Shown here in pieces: positions 54,885 to 64,000 of a stretch of DNA of 64,000 nucleotides. The stretch spans positions 148,715,683 to 148,779,682 of the forward strand of contig OZ038478.1 of NCBI GenBank assembly GCA_964036315.1, given 5' to 3'. Positions within the stretch are counted from its first letter, which is position 1; the number at the start of each line of letters is the position of its first letter. Made by a program: the position numbers and the translations under genes. The notes below the pieces were generated by a model, which was not told the DNA's origin, did no database searches, and saw only the letters and a list, made by a program, of their open reading frames with translations. Source of the DNA: Acanthosepion esculentum. Its lineage: Eukaryota; Mollusca; Cephalopoda; Sepiida; Sepiidae.

Positions 54885-55387
54885 AGAAATGAATTACCTA
54901 AAAATGTAGCTAAGTTGTACCCCATTTTTAAGGGGATTTTGCTCCTCGGTATACATTCCCTGGAGCTTGTCAATACTAAAACCTTTGATAAAAAATGAAT
55001 GATAACGCTTAAAAAAAAGAAAGACGGATAGAAAAAAGCAAGAAAAAAAGAACGTAAAAGAGAAGAACAGACAAGGGAAAATACATTTAAGAGGGAGATA
55101 AAAAGGAAAAACAGGAATGACTCAAGTAGAAAGAGGGAACAGGAAAACTAAACTTACGCATATATAGACAGAAGTTAAAAACGGTTGAAGATTGACAATG
55201 ACCTATATAAAATGTTAACTCTTGTTCAAACAGGAAAAAATTAAAAATTGAAAAAAAATACATGGGAAAATACAGTCATTTAAGTTAGAAAATGAAGAGT
55301 TTTACAGACTATAGATAAAGGAAAATTAGAATTTAATATTCAAATTATTTAATTTTAATGTTAAACAAAGGAATTTAATATTATAAC
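54883..55387. other. Non-coding, purine-rich plus strand
   Basis: Long A/G-rich run 54990-55160. Nothing recognised. Confidence 0.5.
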
Positions 55388-55683
55388 AGTTATGGTCCAG
55401 GTCCTTGTACCACGGTGATGGTCCAAGGTAGAACCAATGAAGAATAACTCGAACACAGGTATGGAATAACAGATATATATGACAAATAGAATATATGTAC
55501 AAAAGAGTAGAAGTGTTTGTAATAATAATCAGGTTAGGTTAGAGAGAACTATGTTGTCTCGAAGTATCACTATTCCAATGTCTTACTGTAATCGTCTGAC
55601 GCGACTATGTCTCTGACTGACTCTGTGACTGACTGATGAGGTACGGAATAGTCCATTTCACATTATGGATAAGTTCCCATAAC
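55388..55683 (-). mobile_element. Solo-LTR-like repeat, copy 2
   Basis: See 38445-38697. The minus strand begins TGTTATGGGAACTTATCC at 55683 and ends GGACCATAACTG near 55388. It contains short direct repeats GACTGACTCTGTGACTGACT. Confidence 0.45.
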
Positions 55684-58051
55684 AATAACAAACAGATGTG
55701 AGATATTTTATATATAAACAAGAAAAACCTGAATATTAAAATAATAAGATAAATGAAGAAATTGAAATAAAAAGAAAAGTAATAGCCCAAAAGAAAATAT
55801 TACAACATAAGGGGAAATAATTAAATAGATTAATAAATTGTAAAAATTTGATTAAAATTAAGGTTAAATTTAAAGATTATATAGATTAATTATATATTAA
55901 AATATAAAGAATTAGAATCAGATATGTCAAAAAATAATTATACATTAAATTATATTAGATAAAACAGATTAAATAAAATATAGATTAACTTAAACTAGAG
56001 ACAAGCATAAATAGTCCTTTTACTGAGGAAAATTTTAATAACAAATAACTAAGCACAACCAAAAACAAAAAAAAAAATAAACAGCTAAACATTAAACAGG
56101 TAAATAAAAGTAAAATTAAATCATCAATATATATGAAAACACACAACATATCAGATTTTAGATAAAAAAAAGAAAGAAAAAAAATACATGAGAATAAATA
56201 GAGAAAATATAAAGATAAAATTTAAAAAGTTCATATATGTTATGAAATATAGGAACTGAAATATATTATAGAATATAAAAAATAGGAAAATTCTAATAGG
56301 ATAAGATATATGGTAACATAACTCTTTAAAAAGTGTATGAGATATAGAAAATCTCTTCAAAACCAATTTTAATTAACTAAAAAGGGAAATATAGAAACTA
56401 TTTTTTAAATATACTTTATTAAGTGGAGAGGGTAAAATAATACAAAATCTATATTAAATAAATGAATATAAAATCTATATTATTAAATAAATTAAACAAG
56501 TAGCGTATCGGTTATGCAACAGTAAGTCACAAAGCATAAAAATAGAATAAAGAGAAACGAAGGGAAAGTCTCAATTGAGATAACTACAAATGTAAATGAA
56601 ATTTGCTGAGATATACCTAGGAATATAACAAAGGAAAAATAGAGGAAAATAATACAATTACATGAACCTAATTTAAACCATTGTATCATATGTTAAAAAA
56701 AACAAATAAGAAGAGAGTTAAATAAAAGAAGTAATTAGGAATAAAAACATATATAACAAATCCACATATAGTAAGAAAAATCACATGTGGAGAAAGTTTC
56801 ACATATAGAAAATAATCTGCATATAGAAAATAAGTGAATGAGGAAGTGTTAGGTTTGAGAAAATATGATATCAGTTGCAAATTAATTCTATAAAGACACT
56901 TTGAAAAAATTCCTTCCTTTTGTTCAGTAAAATGTTTTGATTATTAAATTCAATAATTCTAATTTTCTCCGCCAAACATAAATCATATCTACCCTTAAAG
57001 CAACTTGGAGTCTGATCAAAACCACAGTTCGAAGTATTTACTTAAAAAAATGTTCAATACAACGTAGAGAAACATATTATAATATTTATATTATAATAGA
57101 TTATAATAAAAAACATTTTACATCGCTACACAAAAGACAGATACTATGCAATAGTTTGTTCTAATTAATTCGAGAATAATAATTAAATATTAAAATATAT
57201 ATATTTTTTAAAGATTGCATTGCTAATCATCCGGACAAATCCTAACATACACACTATGCAACTGAATCTCAATAATTCCATGTGGAAGAACCGTGGTTAT
57301 TCCATATTTTGTTATTATGACGCCATGCCAGTCATATTTTGTTTATGCCTGCTGGATTATAATTTAAGAAATCTTACTCTAATTCTAATATTACAGGGTG
57401 GATAAATTCTATAATATATTGCTCAAGTAAAATGGCGGTATCAGAAAAAAATGTATGTCTTAAGCCGTTTAACAGATCTAAAATTTTATGCCTTACCTGC
57501 TTGACACACCTGTTTAACACACCAGGAATAAAAGTTGAAATTCTCAACTCATGTCTTACACATAAATATCTGCATTGAACAACAGAATCAATGAAATTGG
57601 CTTTACCTTTCCAATACTTTTGAAGGGAACTCTGTATATATTACGTTCACAAAGATAAAAGTGTCTCATAAGTGTAGGAATTTAACTATAATGATCACCT
57701 GTATTAAATTCTTACAGTTGCACTGGGTAGTGTATTGATCCAAAATCTGTAGTCTGGTGTTCATACAAATAGTAATACTATTCAAATATGCTACCTCATT
57801 GTGGAATGGACATCCAGCTTATTATCTCTCGAAAGAGTGAAAAAAAGTCACACACACAGATTGAATCAGAGAGCGGAAGAGAGAGTAGCACATCAAGACA
57901 AAGACATATACTGAGATCAATGCGTAATATTAGAGAGAATGTTTATATGTAGATAAAAAATAATACCACATAAAGATTGTTAGTTCCATGCCTGAAAAAT
58001 TGGTTGAGAAAGGTAACATAAAGTCAACTTCCGTCATATAACCGCAAATAT
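55684..58051. other. Very AT-rich non-coding
   Basis: A-rich plus strand at 55700-56880; the Phe/Ile-rich antisense frames are compositional. Nothing recognised to 58051. Confidence 0.55.

Positions 58052-58118
<67 letters not shown>
58052..58118. repeat. (AAT)n microsatellite
   Basis: About 22 AAT units. Confidence 0.95.
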
Positions 58119-58121
<3 letters not shown>

Positions 58122-58223
58122 GGTTTTCGAAATCATAGTTGGTAGATGTTAGTATCATTGTTAATTAATAAACAGGTATAATTACTCATGGTTTCCCCAC
58201 TGAAATAAGGTGTGAATGTGTGA

Positions 58224-58226
<3 letters not shown>

Positions 58227-58290
<64 letters not shown>
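58227..58290. repeat. (TA)n microsatellite
   Basis: About 31 TA units. Confidence 0.95.
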
Positions 58291-58292
<2 letters not shown>

Positions 58293-58751
58293 GGGAGAGA
58301 CGGAGAGACAGAAATAGGTGACAGGCAGACATACATACAGACAGAGGGATTTAAACAACAGAATGAATAAAATTAATAATTTTATTGAACATATTTAGAT
58401 TTTGAGATGTGTATTAAAAAGCGGGAATATTAAGGCAGATTTGGTCAGAATATTTATAGATTCGTCGAAATTAACTCTTGTATTCACATGTGAGAATGTA
58501 TTATTTCCTGCAATCGGCGGTAAACATAACGAACTACAACAAAATTTTAACTCAATGTTATTGTTTATTTCTCAATTGTTTCAAACTGCTATCCACTGTA
58601 ATGACATGACACCATTCAAAAAATGCCATCGTAACACCCAAGAATTATAGCTAAGTGGTATTGCATGCACAGTAATTCTATAGCTTCTTAAAAAAAAGAA
58701 TGTAATTTAAGTAATGACAATTGAACATATCCTAAATATCTAACAAGTAAA
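58291..58751. other. Non-coding
   Basis: An 82-codon frame at 58402-58650 shows no recognised motif. Confidence 0.4.

Positions 58752-58808
<57 letters not shown>
58752..58808. repeat. (TA)n microsatellite
   Basis: About 28 TA units. Confidence 0.95.
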
Positions 58809-58811
<3 letters not shown>

Positions 58812-59020
58812 GTTTCATTAATTAATATAGACAAGTGTTGTCTATATATTTTATGCAAGTTCTTTTCATATCGTCTGATTAGCTTAATAACATTATCATT
58901 TAAACAATGAAAGAAAATCACAATATTGATACATATTTTTTAATCCAATCTAAGCTTTCGGCTTATTTAATGAAACATGTATGAATGAAAAAATGCTGCC
59001 TAAATACACACAATATATAT
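58806..59020. mobile_element. Shortened copy of the 39.5-kb inverted-repeat element
   Basis: ACATGTTTCATTAATTAATA, CAAGTGTTGTCTATATATTT, AAAATCACAATATTGATACA and TAAGCTTTCGGCTTATTTAA match the left arm at 39517-39670. It then jumps to TTAATGAAACATGT and the outer flank AAAAAATGCTGCCTAAATAC in inverse orientation. One arm plus the terminal 14 bp of the other remain. Confidence 0.85.
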
Positions 59021-61428
59021 ATATTAAGAAATATAAAATAAAATAAACTTCTAAGAAACAATATATCCAACATGGAGTCACTATGACTGATTCTTTCGAA
59101 ATAGGCTTCCTATCTATGCGTTTACTTATTTTTCATAATGTCGACCTCGGTTTCATTAGCGAATAGAAACATAGCATTCAGTGACAGCAGGACAATACAA
59201 GGGAGAGAGTGAAATGCATTAACAAAAGACGAAGAATGACTGGATTTGAGTAAAAGAATGTAAGATAAAATATAAAGGAGAAGAATTTCAGCGTAAGATT
59301 CTACCTTACATCAGTTTTGCAATTTTTGACTTCGGCTTATTTTCTAAAGACATAACCATAATTCATCAGTTTTTTCTACTCCTCGCTACAGAAACAAACA
59401 TCACACAACTGACGTTCACAAAAATTCGAAAGCATTTAGTATAGATTTATTATTTCTGTGATACTAAAAGTCAGAAATCCTGTCATATACCGAGACATTT
59501 TAAAATTTTAATTCTTATTATTTTAAAAATGTTATAATCCTCTAGATATATAACGGTCTACGTTGTTTTTTTAAATACCGGTTTTTTGAAAGATGTGTAT
59601 TTTGTGAAGGCCAGGCGGTTCGTGTAACGATTGTTGCATTTTTTCCCTCTTTGGATCAAGCGGTTGATACCGGCAAAATTATTTGATTTGTTGCGAATTC
59701 ATATTTTTTGAATTCATGGAGAAAGAAAGTTTCTATTTATTGGCCAACGAGAAACAATTTATTCAAGCTCTGGTGAAAATTTGAACTGAGCCAGTATGAT
59801 ACTTCTTTCTTCAATAAAATGACTGCTATTTAGTGGATTGACACAAAGACGGAATTGTTGATAAGGTGGCAATTAACGGTCGAAGAAGAAATCTTCGCAC
59901 GAGCGCTTCAAAGGCGATGAGCAGTCCAGAGAAAGGGGTCATAAATGAACACGGGGAAAGAAGGCAGATTCTACCCACAGAACAGAACATTCCTTTCTGT
60001 GCCTTCCTGAGAAGAATTTAAACCGAATGAAAATCAAGTTAATTTTGTAGCAAAATACTTCAAAAACACATCGAGAAAACAACCTGTGAAAACAAAACCC
60101 CCTAGAGCTGAAACCGCCCGTTTGAGTATTCAGTTAAGAGCTGAGGTGGGTACATTTTGTATTTTCTACTTTGTCCAATGTATTTTTACAACATCAAAGG
60201 TTTTCCTTATTTTTTCAATTTTTAAACGATGTAATCTTTTTGTCAATATCCATGCGTTTTTCTAAAATCTGTAACACTTTTTTCTTATATCTGATGCTAA
60301 TCCATTTACGTAACCCCAGAAAATTGTTATCCTGCTTAAGTGGCGCACAAAAAGAAATTTCCGTGCAAACTTGTATTATACCTTCTTTTGTAAAATTATA
60401 TTATTGTGTTTTTTTCTTTTTAAAATGTTACGTAGTGGCAGTCTTGTTTTGTAATATTGTGCCTAATTTTTCGATTTAGTGATTCTACTGACCATGTTTT
60501 GTGTCTAACGCTTGGATTTGTTACGAAATAAATTTCAAATTGCTTAAAATATATATTTCTAGTATTTCTACTTCTTTTTAAATGAAATATGAGACTAAAA
60601 TATTAAATACTTAAAAACTAATATCGATTAAAGAATGATCGCCACTACATAAAATTAATAGCAAATAAAACGAATATAATGCAAAAATGATATAGATATG
60701 TTTGCCTATCATCCGGTCCAAATTCCTCAAGCTTTTTTTTTTGTTGTGTAAAGATTTATCTCTAGTTTGAAACATAGGATTGGCTTTCTGGAAGTCTTTA
60801 AATTCTATTCTTTTCATACCCTTCCGATGACTCCTGATATCGTGGTAGCCTTATCAAATTGCTTGGGTGGTACCTCTTACTAGGTAACTCTCTACTGCGA
60901 CGGGCTCTTAGGTCATGTACAGGGTGAACATCAAATTAAATTAATGCTCTTTTTAATCCAACAATATATCATTATTTACTGTAACTGTATTCATAGGAAA
61001 ACGTATCTCGTGGCTTATAGTTATTCCCGCTTGAATTGAAAACGGTTTTTTCAGATTAAAGTGGAAATAAAAGTTCAATTCCTGTCGGAAAGCATATTTC
61101 CTTTATTAAATCGGAGGAATATATATAGAAACTGTGATTCCACTACTATAAAGCTTTAATTGTACATATGCCGTGTGTAAGAGCATAGTTGTTCATTTGG
61201 TAGATTAAGATTTGAAACGTTGTATCTTAGAAATGATTAAAGTTATCTTACTGGAATTATCCGAGGTTTTTATGACACTATTGGACTCAACTTTGAGCAA
61301 TAAAAATGTATTATTACTCTCCAAGCTTAAAAGAAGAAACGTGATGAAATCGATCATTAACAAAAATGACATCTTCATTATTAATTAATCATAAGTAAAG
61401 ATCGGAAGCTCATAAAAAATGGAAATAA

Positions 61429-61433
<5 letters not shown>
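59021..61433. other. Non-coding, nothing recognised
   Basis: Moderately GC richer at 59580-60150, with short frames lacking recognised motifs. TACAGGGTGAACATC at 60918-60932 resembles a Tc1/mariner terminus and may be the far end of the element at 61505-61945, but the intervening sequence shows no transposase. Confidence 0.45.

Positions 61434-61502
<69 letters not shown>
61434..61502. repeat. (TA)n microsatellite
   Basis: About 34 TA units bordering the transposase fragment. Confidence 0.95.
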
Positions 61503-61504
<2 letters not shown>

Positions 61505-61505
<1 letters not shown>

Positions 61506-61945
61506 CCAGGATAATTTGATAACATATTCAAGATAATCTTCGCCATCTCGAACCTTCTAACTTTCTGTCCTGGAGTAAAAAGTTGTCTCACATGTTTTTA
61601 TCGTACAATTTCATTTTCAAAGTCTTTTTTCACTGCTCTTTGAACATAGGTGAAACTCCTTTTCACGCGCGAAATGTCTTATGGGTTGAGATGGATCTTT
61701 TCTAATTGTTATCTTCAGCTCTAAGATTAACCGATAACCCCTCTTCCTATTGTGGCCTACTGATCCTGTTTTCCTCTCTAGTCTTCCCTCTTTTTGTAAT
61801 CTTATTCACCGTTTTCTTGATGGTTCTTGTATGAACGTTAAAGATGGAAGACAGTATGAATGCTGGCACCATTACTGAAAGCCTGAATTATATTTTTCAT
61901 CTCACCAGTAATCATTTGAAAAGACAGTGGACCCTATACAAAACG
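61505..61945 (-). pseudogene. Tc1/mariner-like transposase, N-terminal DNA-binding region
   Basis: Minus-strand order: IIQAFSNGASIHTVFHL, frameshift, NVHTRTIKKTVNKITKRGKT REENRISRPQ, stops, then RKDPSQPIRHFAREKE, frameshift, VQRAVKKDFEN, FTPGQKVRRFEMAKII. This follows the paired-like helix-turn-helix layout of Tc1/mariner transposases: first HTH, a G-R-P-R-like linker, a second HTH with P-S-x-x-x-R-x-x-A, T-V-x-R-A-x-K, then L-T-P-x-x-K-x-x-R. The catalytic domain is missing; the fragment stops at (TA)n. Several frameshifts; inactive. Confidence 0.75.
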
Positions 61946-62124
61946 ATTTAAAAAATGTTTTTCCTACCTGAATAAATCTAACGGCTTTTCAGAGATTCTT
62001 ACGACAAATGGTTTAAAGATGATTAAACGTCTTTTCTGTAATCTTGGAAAAAAGAAACTCAATGAGTTTAGTGTTCTTTTGATATTAAACACTTTGTGTG
62101 GTGGACAATTATGCAGTTACACAC

Positions 62125-62128
<4 letters not shown>
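61946..62128. other. Non-coding
   Basis: Nothing recognised. Confidence 0.4.

Positions 62129-62194
<66 letters not shown>
62129..62194. repeat. (TA)n microsatellite
   Basis: About 32 TA units. Confidence 0.95.
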
Positions 62195-62195
<1 letters not shown>

Positions 62196-63342
62196 AGGGG
62201 AGTGTTGAAAAGTCAATTCTGTGGGAACATAAAATGTGGTGAACAAGGAAGTCACTTACTGAGAGAAAAAGTTTACGTGTATTGTGTACGGTATACCGAA
62301 GACAACATATCCAAAATAGTATATTTATTATTCATGAATTGAACAATTGTGACAAAAGGTCGAAGGGACATTTAAGTAAGGTTGGTCCCCATTAACTATA
62401 CTAGACCTAGTTAATCACACTAACCACCCATTAATTCATTACAATTTACTCATTCACCACAAAAATCCATCCATCACCGATCAAACAAAAAAGCACAACA
62501 ATACCACATATTCAAAAACCTACAAAACAACCCCATTATATTAAAATGTTCAATGTCTCTTTGGTACTTCTTTTTTCCCAAAAATATATATAAAAATTTC
62601 ATGAATCGAAAGACAGGGAGAGGAGATGAATCTAAAAACAAACTAAAAATATAACAAAATCAAACTAAAACATAACAGATATTATTAGGACCCGTTCACA
62701 CTTAAATATGGGTGGCCGCTGTATTCCGCCGTTCAACAGAATCCTGAAGCACACATAATAATGGAGTGGGAAAGAAAAAAATAATTGACGGTGTGGGAAA
62801 TCAGAGACTGATACAGTCGGGACAGAAAAGGGCACAAAAGAAACTGGTGCGGTTGGAAGTCTCGATATGGATCATAAAAAAAAGAGCGCCGGGAACAAGC
62901 TGGGAAGAGCACTTACTGATATTAACTAGATAAACAAATAATGTCTAACGTAACCAGGGGAGATTTCACAGGAAACGGCCCAGTTGCGTCAAAGGGAAAT
63001 AAAAAGAAAGAAATTCATGTCTAAACTCGTTCACACGAACCAGGCTCGACAGAGTTACCCAACTTTTACTGAAATCTGTAGATAACGAACGTTTTCTGTC
63101 AGTTGACATTTTTAACTTTATCTGATGCCCAAAGAATCCGACCCGATCCTAAAGCGAATAACGCTGGTGCTGCAAGATTCCTGCCACCCGCGACGTCCAC
63201 ACCACCATCGCTGTAACGTTTTGTAGTTTTAATATACAAAAATGATCAATGGAAAATATCATGACGCTACACCAGGCCTTAGGTCTGTGGGTGAAACGCA
63301 GAATGAATTGTGTATACTACAGAAATCAAAGGCAAATGAAAT
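62195..63342. other. Non-coding, nothing recognised
   Basis: 62690-63230 is somewhat GC richer. No gene, tRNA-like boxes or inverted repeat recognised. Confidence 0.45.
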
Positions 63343-63386
63343 AATAATAATAGTAATAATAATATTAATAATATATACATATACAT

Positions 63387-63472
<86 letters not shown>
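63343..63472. repeat. Compound (AAT)n/(CA)n/(TA)n microsatellite
   Basis: AAT units, CATA/CA, then about 26 TA units. Confidence 0.95.
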
Positions 63473-63474
<2 letters not shown>

Positions 63475-63477
<3 letters not shown>

Positions 63478-63875
63478 TTTAATTGAAAACGTCAGACAAG
63501 GTGTTTTTATTTAGTTTTTTCATACAATTTCTCTGCGATCTAATAATGTTTTTGTTTTCGGATGATAAATTATATGATATCTTGACTGTGTTTTGAAATA
63601 AAAAAATGTAAAAAAAAATTATAAAACATACATGCAACAAACTATTTCTTATTTTAAATGTTAAAATATAATCCTTGAAAATGTTTAAATGTATGGCCGA
63701 ATGCGCTCGGATAAAAAGAACATTCGTACAGTTTTTATATAACTTATCTTCCGAAAAGAAAACAAAAATTAGATCGCATGAGAAATTGTATAAAAAATTT
63801 AAATGAAGCACCTTTTCTGTCGTTTTCAATGAAATCTGCATGAAAGAAGGATTGTTGCCTAAATACACAAATACA
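63475..63875. mobile_element. Inverted repeat, about 85-bp arms, TGTATTTAGGCA ends
   Basis: Left arm 63478-63575 (ATTGAAAACGTCAGACAAGG, TTTCATACAATTTCTC, GTTTTCGGATGATAAATTAT) is imperfectly complementary to 63740-63835 (read in reverse: ATTGAAAACGACAGAAAAGG, TATACAATTTCTCATGCG, TTTTCGGAAGATAAGTTAT). The right outer end, in reverse, starts TGTATTTAGGCAACAATCC, matching 3871. Confidence 0.8.
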
Positions 63876-63882
63876 TGCATAC

Positions 63883-63957
<75 letters not shown>

Positions 63958-64000
63958 CGTGTGTGTGTGTGTATACACACAAACACGCACACATATCTAC
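63876..64000. repeat. Compound CATA/(TA)n/(TG)n/(CA)n microsatellite
   Basis: The TG array (63936-63972) is followed by CA units, complementary to each other. It runs off the window edge. Confidence 0.95.

Overview
The window looks like nuclear DNA of a cephalopod mollusc, most probably an octopus. This is inference from content: AT-rich sequence with very many long (TA)n tracts, several tRNA-derived SINE families including one with a tRNA-Arg-like head of the kind described from octopus (OR-type), many Penelope-like and LINE remnants, and a heavily decayed copy of a multicopy, transposon-like metazoan gene. I found no intact conventional protein-coding gene. Almost every open frame over 60 codons is either a (TA)n/(CA)n translation or antisense to a purine-rich strand. 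The window is best read as an intergenic or intronic transposon graveyard.

Layout. 1-10 kb: an internally deleted Tc1/mariner-like element (1262-1618), two OR-like SINEs, a 33-bp minisatellite (4760-5320), a LINE tail, a mariner transposase remnant (8895-9550) and a different tRNA-SINE ending in (TA)n. 10-14 kb: a jockey/CR1-like LINE tail and a young LTR element (11162-13637) with near-identical LTRs, a tRNA-Trp primer binding site and almost no interior. 14-20 kb: a fold-back element, a repeat family carrying hammerhead-ribozyme-like cores, and a GIY-YIG endonuclease fragment of a Penelope-like element (PLE). 19.6-20.7 kb: a composite double minisatellite with a paralogue at 50.2-50.8 kb. 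22.8-27.3 kb: a Helitron-like terminus, inverted SINE copies and a PLE with long direct repeats, a hammerhead-like core and an RT remnant. 30-37 kb: a LINE tail, a 5.2-kb multi-frameshift pseudogene and one isolated candidate exon. 38-47 kb: a solo-LTR-like repeat, a 215-bp-arm inverted repeat, more fold-back copies, and the best hammerhead candidate (46413-46447). 48-64 kb: three LINE fragments (two with mutated catalytic boxes), a second solo-LTR-like repeat, a Tc1-like DNA-binding fragment and another inverted repeat.

The most interesting pattern is that at least five repeat families in one 64-kb window carry the same layout: CUGANGA, a helix II, GAAA, then a minimal helix III (AC, 3-5 nt loop, GU) ending in a GUH cleavage triplet. 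That is the reduced hammerhead design known from Penelope-like retroelements, and two of these families lie next to recognisable PLE protein fragments. Most assignments rest on manual translation and motif reading; boundaries are approximate unless a terminal motif fixes them.
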